Source: Macrocybe gigantea
Lineage: Eukaryota > Basidiomycota > Agaricomycetes > Agaricales > Callistosporiaceae
Length of the DNA: 64,000 nt
Assembly: GCA_011319805.1 (NCBI GenBank)
Contig: SJRY01000040.1
Location: 1-64,000 of the forward strand
Direction: 5' to 3'
Positions 45,271 to 57,000 of this stretch are shown here, one piece after another. Position 1 is the stretch's first letter. Every line of letters starts with the position of its first letter. Both the position numbers and the translations under genes were made by a program. The notes below the pieces were generated by a model. The model had not been told where the DNA came from and did not search any database. It saw only the letters and a program-made list of their open reading frames with translations.

Positions 45271-47069
45271 ATGAACCTCACGGAAGCGAGCACGCTCTCC
45301 CAACGTAGTTCCGACGAGGATTTAACTCGGTTCTTGTCCATGGCCAATAATCTCGGCTCCACTGGCAGCGCGTCATCCATGCCTTGGAATGCGGCTGACG
45401 ATGGCGGACTCCATCGTAGTGCGTTGAGCGTGTTCGACGCTCCGCCCTCTCTTGGCCTGTCATGGACCGACGAAGAGTCTGGGAAGTACATGCATTCCAA
45501 TCCGACTTCCGCTGTCAATGGGCACGACTTTGAATTGGCGTTACCCAATGTCTCCTATACTACCGATAGTCGCACCGACCCTGCTAACAACGGCCTATCG
45601 AATCAATATCGAATGGCATCGGGCCACGGAAGCCTGCTCGACGGCGGGTCATCCGACCTTCAGTGGTGCAATTTCGCAAACGGGTACGATACTACTGGTC
45701 ATGATACTCTAATGCCTCATCTGGATCTGGTTTCTGGACATTCCGAGTTTTTCAACCGCGCGGGGTTTGAACGGGGCTCGACATCAGCGGGCCCAGTCAA
45801 CTCGCTGCTGCTTTCCGCGGATAATACTTTGCTCTCGTCATCCCTGGATACAAGCAACACCATGAATACTGGCGCGGGGCAACATGAAGGATCCTTAATG
45901 CTTCCTAACCTCACATACCCCGACTCTCCCATATCGTCGTCTTCTTCCCACCGCCATTCAGATTCGCGCTCGTCCCATCACCCATACCTCCCGCTTCCGC
46001 AGTACTCCCTTCGGTACCACCCCACGACGCAAAGCTTTTCCGCCGAACCCAGCTACTCGTCAGGTGAAGAGCTTTTCGTCCCGCCGTCAGTGCTATCTTC
46101 CCTTGGCGGGGATGACAATGTGGATGCATTCCAAGTCAAACATGACGGAGGCGCTCTTGGAAGAGCCGATCTTCTTGACACCGCAGCAGCCATCTCAGAG
46201 CATCCTACTCATCGTAGTTCTTCTCGTTCCTCTAATTCCGCTGCATCTCAAGGAAGTGTCATCGAGGGCGCGAGGAAACGAGGCACTCGATCCACGACTC
46301 GCCTCGATCTCAGTGCGATTGCTGACAGCGATGATCTCGACGAAGGCGACGATGAGGACGCATACCAGCCTTCTAGGTCTACATCCCCATACCTCTCTTC
46401 TGGCAACGACTCTGGTTCCCAATACTCAAGCGAATGGTCCTCTCGTGTTAGAAAACGGATTAAGGGAAAGGCCAACTATAAGGTTAAAGGTCTTGGAAAG
46501 ATCAGCGCCGCCGAGGCACTGGCACAGGTCTCATCCAACAACTCCAACTCCTCTAGAAACGGGTCTACAGAAGACTCATCCCAGTCTCATGGTGGCTTCG
46601 ACGGGCGATCTAGGAAAAATCGCAACATCCCATTGCCCATCCCGATACCTCATCTGACCAAGAAAAGTCGGGGAAGAAAGGTCCCTCACGTCGACACCAC
46701 TTCCTCGAGACACGCTACCAGTGGGGTCCACTCCGAGGATGCTGCAAGCGGCAGTGTCAGGGGTTTGAACTCAGGAAGGCGCGGGAGGGGAGGGTCCTCT
46801 CGCTCTGCAGGCGGGCGATCGTTCGTCTGCACAGTGCCTGGCTGCGGCAAGTGCTTCATCCGTGGGGAGCACCTCAAAAGGCACATTCGAAGCATCCACA
46901 CAAATGAAAAACGTTTGTTACTCTCTCATCTCTTCGGTGACGACGAATCTAACGTTTTATCCCCATATAAGCTCATCCATGCCCATATGCGGGTTGCGAC
47001 AAATCGTTCAGTAGGCGCGATAATCTTGGACAGCATGTCCGCTTGCATCTTTTGAACACTTCGACTTGA
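45271..47069 (+). CDS. C2H2 zinc-finger transcription factor (two fingers, C-terminal)
   Basis: Exon 1 is 45271-46912 and exon 2 is 46972-47069, giving about 579 residues. The first roughly 500 residues are Ser/Asn/Gly-rich with an acidic patch (DSDDLDEGDDEDAYQPS) and basic segments (RVRKRIKGKANYKVKG, KKSRGRKVPH). Finger 1 is CTVPGCGKCFIRGEHLKRHI plus RSIH. The intron then joins NEK|PHPCPYAGCDKSF to SRRDNLGQHVRLHLLNTST, completing finger 2. Reading through the intron loses the second finger. The finger pair resembles Msn2/Msn4-like stress regulators, whose known site is the STRE; target genes here cannot be inferred. Start chosen at the first ATG of the long frame. Confidence 0.88.
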
Positions 47070-47308
47070 TATTTTTTTCTTTATGTTCGGTCACGTCTAT
47101 ATATACGCTATTGCTAGATTATATGCTCGTTATTCTCGATGTCTTCATGGATGGATCACACTGGCTCCCAATACCAAAGGAATTTTCAATTCCTGGCGTC
47201 ATTTTTATATGACAGTATACATTACGTAATTGCTCTTTCTATAGTTTCGACGGACACTTCAATACAAGTCTCTTGGATTACACCCCCTCTTTCTTGTATC
47301 CGAGATTA

Positions 47309-48518
47309 ATGGAACCTCTGCTGGATAGTACCGTGGTTGACCGCTCCCAAGCGGATGCAGAAACATCTGAGAAAAGGACTTTTGGCTCTCTGTACCGGCC
47401 CACTGGCGATGCATCACTTGATCGACTGGCTTTTGTCCATGTTCTCGAAAAGCTAAAGGTTAGTGATTACGTATCAGAATAACCCATGTAGACCGTATGT
47501 ATGCTGGTCTTTCATATCATTTAGACTCAAAAACGAACTGGTTGGATCAACAACAAGGTAATGTTCTGTCGTCGGTCTTTCTCTGGAGGCATATCTCACG
47601 AGTGCGCAGATCAACGAGCCCGAGAGGCACGTATGAGGTATTTATTACGTGCCATGAAGAGCATGCATTTATTTCCGGTGTCCACCTCCAGTATATCTGA
47701 TCACATGTATCGAATGGCCGTCCTCGCAATGTGCTCTTCCGATACAGACCTCGATATCTCCAAGTACCTATGGTAGTCCATGTTCTGCGTCAGTGTCTAA
47801 AATTTTTTTCTTTTGCTGTAGGTGCGTGATGATGTGCTTGGTTCACGACCTCGCGGAGGCCCATGGTCAGTAACCTTTCTGCCGCCAATTTCGCACGTGT
47901 TGACGGCGGAGGCTCCTAGTTGGCGACATAGCCCCGAGCGAGGGAATACCAAAAGCCGAAAAATCAAGGCGTGAAGAAGTGAGTAATACCCAGCGCTGAG
48001 CTACTTGTAAAAATTCTGTTGACGGCACTTTCACAGGCAGCAATGCATAACTTTGTGCGCGACATGCTACACGAAACGCCCCCTGCTCGCAGAATTCTAG
48101 ATTTATGGAAGGTTGGTAATCCGCCTACATAGCACGTATTGTGTCCATTGGAATTTTGCAGGAATATGAAGAAGGTAACACTCCGGAGGCAAAGTTCGTC
48201 AAAAGTAGCCTTTTTCCAGTCTTGTGGTTGCGTACAGCTGATATGTACCTCTTTCCAGACCTTGATCGGTTCGAGATGGCAGCACAAGGTAACTATCCGA
48301 TATATGGAGCTGAATAACCCACCTTCCCTCCGTTCTGATGGATGCGTTCAGCACTGGAATACGAATCAAGACACAGAGACAAGGACCTTCAGCCGTTCTT
48401 TGACAGCAGTCTGCCGTACCTTTCTCATCCAGAAGTCCGCTCATGGGGTGAATCCCTGGCCTCTGAGAGAGAGCGATTTCATGCAGGTGCTCAAGGCCCG
48501 CCCACGAATAGTGATTAG
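47309..48518 (+). CDS. HD-domain 5'-deoxynucleotidase-like protein (HDDC2/YfbR family)
   Basis: Ten short exons join in frame to about 229 residues: 47309-47458, 47525-47557, 47610-47626, 47692-47763, 47822-47865, 47920-47978, 48037-48111, 48162-48204, 48259-48288, 48352-48518. Family signatures: LDRLAFVHVLEKLK, TGWINNKINEPESISDHMYR, MMCLVHDLAEAHVGDIAPSE, EEAAMHNFVRDML, KEYEEGNTPEAKFVK and NLDRFEMAAQALEYE. The H...HD...D metal ligands are present. Relatives dephosphorylate deoxynucleoside 5'-monophosphates. Intron 3 (47627-47691) uses a GC donor (AG|GCACGT), needed to make PESISDHM. It is convergent with ADE16, leaving only about 67 bp between stop codons. Confidence 0.92.
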
Positions 48519-48585
48519 CGTTTCCATAAATCAAAGAGTTTCTGGCTATTCTAGTCCATATTTGCCCCGACCAACGAAGCCTTTT

Positions 48586-50808
48586 CTAGTGATGGAACAA
48601 CCTTAACGAAGTGTGCGCAAACACCATATCGTGCTCGTCGGCTGCCTTGATGCATTCCGCGTCCATCACACTTCCGCTCGGCGCCGCCAGGTACTTGACT
48701 CCGCTCTTCCTAGCTCTGTGAACGTTGTCAGGGAAAGGGAAGAACGCATCGCTTGAACACGCCACGCCGTCAAGTTTCGCCGCCCACTCTTTCCGTTCGG
48801 CAGGCGTAAGCGGTTCCACAGAACCTTCGAACAGACTTTCCCATTGCTCTCTCTCTCCGCCTTCGAGTTCCTCCCCTGAGACATATATATCAATGGCGTT
48901 GGCTTTATCAGCGCGTTTCACACCCTTCTTGAACGGAAGTGTCAAGACGCGCGGATGGTGTCTCAACCACCAGTTGTCGGCTTTGCTGCCTGCGAGGCGG
49001 GTGCAGTGAATACGGGATTGCTGGCCGGCTCCGATGCCGATGATGGCGCCGTGGTATGCGTAAGCGACGCTGTTTGATTGAGTGTATTTCAAGGCCAGCG
49101 TGGCGACGAGAAGGTCTGTGACAGCAGCATTGGGCAACTGTCGCAAAGTCAGCTTCCGTGGTGAGGCGATGCGATTGGATCAATGACTCGCCTCCTTGTT
49201 CTTCGTGACGAGATTCTCGAACAGCTTGGCGTCGATCTTCGCATTATTGCGTCTTTGTTGCAAGGAGATGCCGTATACTTGCTTTGTCTCGATCTCGGGT
49301 GGCACGTAATTGGGGTCAATCTACGAAAAAAAAACTCAATCACCAGAAAGTCGCCCGCATCACACTAATTTGGCTTGCCTGCAGGACGCAATATTTTCCA
49401 CCTTTTTTCTTTGAAAGGATATCGAAGGCTTCCGGAGAATAACCTGGGGCAATGATTCCATCTGAAACTTCTCGGGAAATGATGCGAGCTGTGGCGACGT
49501 CGCAGGGCGCAGAGAGCGCAATAAAGTCTCCAAACGAAGACATACGATCGGCGCCTGAGAAATACAAATTAGTAGACGAAGCCGTAGGATATCAAGGGAA
49601 CAAACCGCGAGCGCGTGCATACGCGGCAGCAAGAGGCGTAAGCGATTCCTTGAGATCGTCAACGCCATATACTTTCTTTTCCGTTTCATCCAGCTCTAGA
49701 CCAACGGCAGCCCCTGCGGGGGAAACGTGTTTGAAGGATGCCGCAGCGGGTAAATTGAGAGCTTCCTGTAGTTCCTTCACCAGCGCGTAAGAGTTCAAAG
49801 CGTCCAAAAGATTGATGTATCCGGGGGATCCACACAACACTTAGCAAAAGGCGTGAAAAAAAAACTCTCCTCCGCGCAGGAGCAAATAAGGGTAAGGTAC
49901 CTTTGAAAGGGAGCGCCCCTTCTGTCACGTATGCTTGTGCAGGCTTCTGATGCGGGTTGGCACCATATCGGAGCGCAATCCGCTGGACTGGGCCTGCCAA
50001 CTTGTCCGCTGGCAGTTCGGCGGAGGCATACTGCTCCCGGAAGTATCCACTGATAGCATCGTCGTACTGTGCCGTCATCTCAAAAGCCTTCAGTGCCAAT
50101 TTGCTCCGGAGTGCCTGGCCAACGTCACCCTGGCCCTTGTTCCAGGCCTCCAAAAAGCCGGCATAATCAGCTGGGTCAGACAGGACGGAGACTCGCTCGT
50201 GATTTTTCGCGGCGGCGCGGAGGAGGGTCACGCCGCCGATGTCGATCTCTTCGACTGCGTTTGCGAGGGTGCAGTCGGGCTTCGCGATGGTCGCAGAAAA
50301 GGGGTAGAGGTTGCAGACGACAATGGAAATAGGAGAAATGTTTTGCTGTTTGAGGTCCTCTTGATCGGATGGGATGGACCGCGCCAGAATTCCTGGAGGA
50401 GGCGTTCGTAACGAAACGAAGAGGAAGCGCAAAACGACTGACCGCCGTGAACAGCAGGGTGCAGCGTTTTTACCCTGCCACCTAACATTTCGGGAGCTTT
50501 TGTTATGTCCGAAACGTCTCTGTCATGTTATAAGGACGTTATATCGACAAAGACCTGAGCAGTCCAGAAAAACGCACTCGATTTTGATTCCTGCATCTCG
50601 TATCTTCTTGGCCGTACCACCCGATCCAAGCAAACGAACGCCGGCATTCTCGAGGCCTCGAGCAAATTCAATCAAGTTGGTCTTGTCATAGACCGATAAG
50701 AGAGCTGATCGGACGTTGCGAGTGCATCAACGACGGCAAGAGAAAACACAAAAGGTCATTAAAGGGCGCTAGCAGAGCTACGTTAAACATACCGATAGGT
50801 TGTGACAT
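48586..50808 (-). CDS. ADE16: Bifunctional AICAR transformylase / IMP cyclohydrolase
   Basis: Eight exons on the minus strand: 50808-50793, 50704-50578, 50519-50443, 50392-49901, 49839-49606, 49554-49379, 49320-49192, 49137-48586; about 600 residues, all phases consistent. [20 protein letters not shown] opens the cyclohydrolase domain, with [44 protein letters not shown] and [17 protein letters not shown]. The transformylase half has [15 protein letters not shown], the Lys-His of [31 protein letters not shown] and [15 protein letters not shown], and ends HTSLRLFHH. It catalyses the last two steps of de novo IMP synthesis. Introns starting at 49378 and 49191 have GC donors (CAG|GCAAGC and GAG|GCGAGT). 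Known orthologues: yeast ADE16/ADE17, human ATIC. Confidence 0.95.
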
Positions 50809-51083
50809 GATTTTCTTTCTGAATAAAAAAGAGATTGACCTGCGTTGAGCTACAGCCTCGCAAGCGAAAAACAATCTGCAATCACGATGCTGAAAATATG
50901 CCAAGAAAGATAAGATAGCGCGCGACTGGATACATGATCTTATCTTCAACCTCAAGCCTCGCCTGAGTCTTATCAGATTAGAATTATCTCGCACAGTTGA
51001 TTGAGATCAACATTCACTAGCACTACACGTACAAAATGGTAAGAGAGTAATCGAAAAAACGCATAGTTTCTTCTTCCCGATTA
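50809..51083. other. Spacer between calpain stop and ADE16 start
   Basis: About 275 bp; both neighbours are on the minus strand, so this holds the calpain 3' end and the ADE16 promoter. No ORF or clear motif. Confidence 0.5.
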
Positions 51084-51231
51084 TCAAAGATCTCCAGATT
51101 CTGAGTCTGAATCTTCGGAGGGAGGCTGTTCACGGACCTGCCCACTGATCACCGCGTGACAATTGGTCTTGGTGTACACCCGCAGACCGAGGAATAGGTT
51201 AGCATCGGGGGCATCCCATGAGGGTTGCAAT
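51084..51231 (-). CDS. 3' end of the calpain gene, cut off by the Harbinger insertion
   Basis: Read on the minus strand from the insertion point: QPSWDAPDANLFLGLRVYTK and TNCHAVISGQVREQPPSED, ending SDSESGDL with TGA at 51086-51084. It is in frame with the last intact codons on the far side of the element ([10 protein letters not shown] at about 61475-61500) once one AAT target duplication is discounted. FLGLRVYT...AVISGQ is the kind of C-terminal motif seen in fungal calpain-like proteins. The interrupted gene now lacks this end. Confidence 0.85.
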
Positions 51232-51275
51232 AGGGTGTTTCAGAGTAGCCATTTTGAATCCATTTTGACCCCATT
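51232..51275 (+). repeat. Harbinger left terminal inverted repeat
   Basis: AGGGTGTTTCAGAGTAGCC continuing as CATTTTGAATCCATTTTGAC; imperfect match to the right end. Further CATTTTGA/CAAAATGG words recur inside (to about 51390), a subterminal motif cluster that is a plausible transposase/SANT binding region. Confidence 0.8.
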
Positions 51276-51523
51276 CTGAATCTCCTGATGAATTCCATTT
51301 TGACCGAAATGAGAACGAAAATGAAGTCCAAAATGGATGTTTTCATCAAAATGGACGACGAAGGTCCTTTTGCGCAACATGGCCATTTTGTCTCTCCTGT
51401 TGGACTACCTGGCAGGACTATCAGACATGCGGAGTTCAATTTTCTAGGGACCAAGAACGTGGATCTTCGTGACGTGTCCTTGTTCCACCACCATGACTCG
51501 TTGCTTGACATCCTTCCGAGCAT

Positions 51524-53037
51524 ATGGCACAGAAACGGGCTAAATCCAAAAACAAATCCTCCTCCTCAGCTCCCAGCTCGCAGGGACAGCGCAACCGGAG
51601 GTCCGATGCTGTGACTACACCTGTTGATGGTGGGACCTTAGCAACGCCAAAGGAAGTTACCACGAAAGGTCCAAAAATCTACTGGGAGAAGGACCCGACT
51701 CGGATGGACCGCTTGTTGGACTGGCTTGAGCAAAATCCAGCCGATCGTCAAAAGCTGTTTTCTGACTCAGCCCAAGACGCCAAGGAAGAAAACCGCTCAC
51801 AGCGTGTAGCCAAGGGTACAAAGACGGCCTTTCATGCAAAAATCGCCGAGTTTGTCTTCTCACAAGACGCCAACAAGGCCATCCGGGACGACTACAAATC
51901 TAATCCAGACAAGTATGTCAAGTCAGTGGAGAATAGAATCGGAACGTACGTGTTTTCACTTTGTCTAAGGCAATGCTCGCTGAAATTCGGGATGTTAGGC
52001 TGAAGCAAAAGTACCGTGAAGTCAATTGTACCATCGGTCAAACAGGTGCAGGTTTGAAAGTAGAGGATATCACACCAGGATCACTACTGTCAAATCAAAT
52101 TGGTGAGCTGTCGTTCGTCTATATCCTATTCACTTTTATTTACTAGAAATTCAGTCCAGCTCACTGAGAAGTTTCCCTACTGGCAGTGTCTCCATGGTTT
52201 TTGGAGAACGCTTCCCAATTTCAATCCATATACAGTTTCATCAGAACCTGGACAGAATCTCGAAGCAGAGGCTATGGAATTGCTTTATCAGTCTACGGAA
52301 ATCAGCCCGGACAACGAGAGTCAAGAGAGTGACAAAGAGGCGATGGATAGTGATCGTGACATTCCAGCCTTGATTGGAGAAAAGGAAGAAGACCCTGAGG
52401 ACGATGTGAGTCGCTGATCAAGCTCTTCATCTATAATTCGCTCAAAACATATTAGGATAATCTCGGTTCTGAGAACAAGACATCAGATGCAGTATTGGAC
52501 TCCGGCGATACTTCCTCATTTGCAGCTAATTCCTGCTTCTCTTATTCACGCTCAACATCAGTCTCATCAATCAGCACTGCTCCCAAACCAGTATCACAAC
52601 GTGGAATGAAGAAGTTGTCAGGCTCTAAACGTGGCCGTGTTGACAGTATACAGGACGAGGCGATTACTCATGCAAAGCTCGTCGATCTTACAAAGCAGAA
52701 GCTCGCTTATAAGACTGCATCGCTAGATGTCAAACGCCAGAAATTAAATGCAGAACATGAACAAAAGTGTCAGCAGCTTCGCTACCAGGCTGAAGAGCGC
52801 ATGCTTCTTCAGAAAGAGCGTCTACAAGACAAGGAACATCAGCATCAAGAACACATGATCCGCCTGCAAATTGAACTGGCTCGCATGCAACAACTGGTAG
52901 TTGCTGGTCCAAGCCAGCAGACACAAATGTCGCATCAAACTCCTTTCATGTTTCATGATACTAATGTGGATTCAGAAACAAGCTCAGGCTTATTCCTCCC
53001 GACACCAAGCGGCCATGATTCGCATACCAATTTTTGA
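51524..53037 (+). CDS. Harbinger accessory protein with Myb/SANT-like DNA-binding domain
   Basis: Exons 51524-51945, 51999-52102, 52155-52405 and 52456-53037 give about 452 residues. The start MAQKRAKSKNKSSSSAPSSQ is basic. The trihelix/SANT-like part reads YWEKDPTRMDRLLDWLEQNP and is followed by KYREVNCTIGQTGAGL, FPYWQCLHGFWRTLPNFNP and PGQNLEAEAMELLYQ, then an acidic stretch and a C-terminal coiled coil (KLVDLTKQKLAYKTASLDVK through MIRLQIELARMQQLV). In PIF/Harbinger systems this protein binds transposon ends and aids nuclear import of the nuclease. No frame break is seen. Confidence 0.85.
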
Positions 53038-53084
53038 TTTAGTGGTAGAAGTTTAGAACTTGGGTTACACCTAGCTTACAACAC

Positions 53085-53270
53085 CTATCTACGGACAGCA
53101 CCACTAGTTGGACTACTGAATAGACGTTCCATGATTTGTCTTCGAAAGCGATGACCAACAGTCTCAACACGCTGTCGTGCTCTGCGAACTTCGTCATCTC
53201 CATCTGTGTTATCACTCTTGTAAGCAGGCTCATAGTCTTGCCCTTGCTCCAATAGCTCTTCTCGAAAATC
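53085..53270 (-). pseudogene. 3' end of the Harbinger DDE nuclease gene, cut off by the chromovirus
   Basis: The minus strand reads DFREELLEQGQDYEPAYKSD then NTDGDDEVRRARQRVETVGH and ends SSPTSGAVRR. It continues the frame that stops at the far LTR (LEGDDYNTDF at about 59790-59830) after discounting one AAATC duplication. Such acidic, Arg-rich tails are typical of Harbinger nuclease C-termini. Confidence 0.85.
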
Positions 53271-53590
53271 TGTTAGGCTAGACGAATCTCAGAAGGACTC
53301 GGGCAGACTAAGTGCGAGAGTGGTCTTGAGATGATGGCAAAAGGAATATTAAGCCTAGCGTTACTGGTACATCTGGGAGTCCTTATATACACTACAGTAC
53401 TCGAGCACGGACCATGGGCTGCGCAATGCTGTGGACTGCGGATGAGTAAGACTGGAAGGAGATGACTCAGGATGACTAGGGAAGTGAGATGACTCGATGG
53501 CTGCGCGCTGCGCAGCATGATGGGGGAGATAAGGGATGTGGGAAAGATAAGATAAGAAAATGAATAGTTCTTTGGGCGGCGTCTGTAACA
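53271..53590 (-). repeat. LTR, 3' copy relative to element orientation
   Basis: 320 bp, TGTTAGGCTAGACGAATC at the plus-strand left edge, GGCGGCGTCTGTAACA at the right. Matches 59468-59787 throughout on reading. Confidence 0.95.
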
Positions 53591-53604
53591 TCACCCTCTC
53601 TTTA
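53591..53604 (-). promoter_or_regulatory. Polypurine tract
   Basis: On the element strand AAAGAGAGGGTGA abuts the 3' LTR, the position and composition expected for the plus-strand primer. Confidence 0.6.
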
Positions 53605-53627
53605 GATTCGCGTCCTCGCGAAAAACC

Positions 53628-54026
53628 TTAGTCCAGCTGTCCCCACCCAGTATTGGTTTCCCAGGCGGTCGCGGCACGCGGGGCCCATGTATGAATGAGC
53701 TCTTCATTATAGGCGCGAATGTGGTGGAGTGTGGTGGCGAGGAGTTTAAGCCGCCGGTTTTCTGTGCGAAGCATTTCCATTGCTTCGCGAAGCGCGATAC
53801 GTTCAGCTGCAGTGGGGCCGGTCCCATCAGGGGTTCTCCCGGTCCAGAGGTGCGTGCGGACAGTCATAACATAGCGCATATATGCGCCGAGTGTGATGGC
53901 GAGGGGGTCCATGTAGTCGCTAGCATTGAGAATCCTTGCCAGATTCTCGAGGTCGCTTGGGCGGTTGGGGGTAGGTGCGCGGCTGCCCTCGCTGCTGTCG
54001 ATGCTGATGGGGGCGTTGGTGGTCAT
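53628..54026 (-). CDS. Chromovirus ORF3, function unknown
   Basis: 132 residues starting MTTNAPISIDSSEGSRAPTP; its ATG overlaps the stop of the pol/chromodomain frame as ATGA. It contains LARILNASDYMDPLAITLGA, a likely coiled coil (ERIALREAMEMLRTENRRLK) and ends NTGWGQLD. No signal peptide or membrane segment, so it is not an envelope protein. No family recognised. The overlap suggests coupled termination-reinitiation on one RNA. Confidence 0.7.
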   Translation of the reverse strand: MTTNAPISIDSSEGSRAPTPNRPSDLENLARILNASDYMDPLAITLGAYMRYVMTVRTHLWTGRTPDGTGPTAAERIALREAMEMLRTENRRLKLLATTLHHIRAYNEELIHTWAPRAATAWETNTGWGQLD

Positions 54027-57000
54027 GAAGTGCGATTTTTGGTCTTCTTCCCTCTTGTCGTGATCCTTTTATCCTGGTTCGCAGTCTTCTTTAGGAAGTG
54101 GTCTAGAGCTTGCTGCGCATTCCCCAGCTCCTTCTCTTTGATCCATGTGTTCTCTTCGTGTCCGTATCCTTTCCATTTGACCAGGAATAGTGTCCCCTTC
54201 CCTTGTTTCTTCCTTTTTAGGATCTCTTCTATCTCGTACTCTTCTTCATCATTTATGATTTCAGGGGGTGGTGGTGATGGTCGCTCTTGTATCTTGAAAC
54301 GGGGTCCTTTGTAAGGTGTGAGCAGTGTTTCATTGAACACGGGGTGTATCAGCTGCCATGATGCTGGGAGTTCCAGGCGATATGCCGAGGCTCCTTTCTT
54401 TTCAACCACCTTGAACGGTCCGTATCGGAGTGCCGATAACTTCTTTGATGGTCGATTGACTGTGATATTGGTGGCTTCTAGCCATACTCTATCTCCTTTC
54501 TTGTATTCCGGGCAGGTTTTCGTCTCGCGTCGTAATTGTCTTTGGCTCGTGTTTGTGCATATTGCAGCGCGGCATTTGCTTCCTTTCGTATTTGGCTCAT
54601 TCTTTTGACGAAGTCTTTTGCTGCGGGGTTATTCCCTTCTGTCGTCTGCGGCTCTCCCTTCCAGGGGTGCATTCCATAGTTGAGGTAGAATGGTGTCTCC
54701 TTCGTTCCCTGGTGTGCTTTGTCATTGTATTGGTACTCTGCAATTGCTATCCATTCTGCCCAATCGTCCTGTAGGTTGTTTGTGAAGCTTCTGAGGAAGG
54801 CTTCCGTTTCTTGGTGGGATCGCTCCGCCTGTCCATCTGTCTGTGGGTGATAGGCCGTTGATAGGTTTTGCTTTGTTCCGAGTAATTTTAGAAGTGCTGT
54901 CATGAATCGTGCTGCGAACTGGGGTCCTCGATCACTGATGATCTTTCGTGGAATTCCATGAAGCCGCCACACGTTGTCTCGGTATAGTCGTGCGAGACCT
55001 CTGCTGTGAGTTCGGTCTTTGTGGGAACTAGGTGGATCATCTTGGTCAGGCGGTCTGTGACTGCGGCGATGGCGTTAAAGCCGTTCGAGCTGGGTAGCGG
55101 TCCTATGAGATCTACTCCGATATCTTCCCATGGTTGTTGTGGGACTTCGTGCGGGTGCAGGGGTGCGTGTTTCTTTTGTCGGATGATTTTGTTTCGCTGA
55201 CATGTTTCGCATCCATTGACATACTTCTTGATGTCTGTCAGCATTGATGGCCACCAATAGGTGCGGCTTATGAGCTCGTGCATGCGGTATTGCCCTGGGT
55301 GTCCTCCGATGGGTGTGTCGTGGTGTTCAAACATGATGTTTTCCTTCAGTTTGTTGTCTGGAGGAACATAGATTTTCCCTCCTACATATACGATGTGGTC
55401 GTCTTCTGTGAACCAGTGTGGTTTTTCCTTCAGTCCTGTTGTTACGATCGTTTCCCTTCGTGTGCATTGTCGAATTTGTTCTATCCTTGAGGATTCGATC
55501 ATCGTGATTCCTCTTGTTTGTATTGTTTCGTTATTTTCTGCTTCTTCTTTCTGTGGGTGTTCGTCCTCGAACATCATAAATTCGAAGTCTCGTTCATTAT
55601 TCTCTTCCAGATGTCGAATGAATGCTGCTTCTTTGATCATTTGTATGTCGTCCTTCTCTGCTAGGTTTTCTTCATATCCTGCCATTCGTGACAGGACATC
55701 CGCTTTTCCATTCGCCTTTCCTGGTACGTGTCGTAGTTCGTAGTCGTATTCCTGTAATTTCAGGTACCAGCCAATCTGTCTCGAATTGAGTCGCTGCGGC
55801 TTCCGGAAGTATGATAGGTTCTTGTGATCCGTCAATATTTCGAACTTCTCTCGAGCTTCGAGGAGGTATTGTCTCCATGTCTTTAGTGCGACCATTATCG
55901 CAAGAAGTTCCTTGTCGTAGATTTCGTAGTTTTGCTCTGCTGGGGTCATGCATCTCGAAATGAATGCAATCGGATGCCATAGTCCTTTCTGCTGTTGTGA
56001 TAGTACCGCTCCAATGGCATATCCTGAGGCGTCCGTTTCGACTCGGAATTTTCCTTCTGTCTGTGGTAGTGCTAGAATGGGTGCTGAGGTTATATGTTGG
56101 ATCAGTTCTTTGAAAGCGCCTTGTTGCTTGTCTGTCCACTGGAATGTTTTGTTTCCAGTCAACTCCGTCAGGGGTTTAGCGACCTTTGCATATCCCTTGA
56201 TGAATCGTCGGTAAAAGTTCGTGAATCCCAAGAACTTTTGTAGTTCTTTCTTCGTCTTTGGGGTTGGCCAGGATTGTACGGCTGTGATCTTTTCTGGTTC
56301 CATTTCTACCTTCCCTTCTCCTACGATGTATCCTAGTACTGGGACTTTCGATGATTCCCAGACGCATTTCGGTCCTTTGATGAATAGGTCGTTCTTGTTC
56401 AGTATTTCCATGACTTCTATGGTGTTCTTTTGGAGTTCCTCTCGTGTTCGTCCGATGATTATAATGTCATCCATATAGATTATGCACACTCTTCTTCGTA
56501 TTTGGTCTTGGAAGAGGCTCGCCATCATTCGGCTAAAAGTGCCTGGTGCGTTGCACTGCCCAAAATACATGACTGTCGGTTCGAAGAGTCCTCTTGCTGT
56601 TAGGAAGGCTGCCTTCCATTCGTCCCCTTTCCGGATGCGCACGTTATTGTACCCCCAGATAATATCGATCTTGCTAAAGTACTTTGCTCCTTGTAGTACG
56701 TCGAGGAGCTCGCTGATGCGTGGTAGTGGAAACTTGTCCTTGACCGTATATTTGTTTATTTCCCGGTAGTCTTGGATGAGTCGCTTGCTTCCATCCTTCT
56801 TATTGCGAAAGAAGCAGGGTGCTGCGTAAGGTGATTTCGATGGGCGTATTTTTCCTGTTCGTAATCCTTCTTCGACGAAGGCATCTAGTTCCTCTAGCTC
56901 TTTCTGTGTCATCGGGTAGACCTTGCTCGGTATCGTTTTGGGTGCATCCTTCGTTAAGTTTATTTCATGGTCCCATTCTTTGTGGTCTGGTAAGCGATCA

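Noticed and set aside
46064..46657. 197-codon plus-strand ORF inside the zinc-finger gene
   Set aside because: It overlaps the 594-codon frame entirely and has Ser/Thr/Leu-rich shadow composition without motifs; the main frame ends in two valid zinc fingers.
53403..53590. Palindromic TGCGCGCTGCGCAGCA in the LTRs as a regulatory hairpin or recombination site
   Set aside because: It is a short GC-rich near-palindrome present in both LTRs simply because they are copies; no evidence for function.
53628..54026. ORF3 as an envelope gene
   Set aside because: There is no signal peptide, transmembrane segment or cysteine/glycosylation pattern; it looks like a soluble coiled-coil protein.
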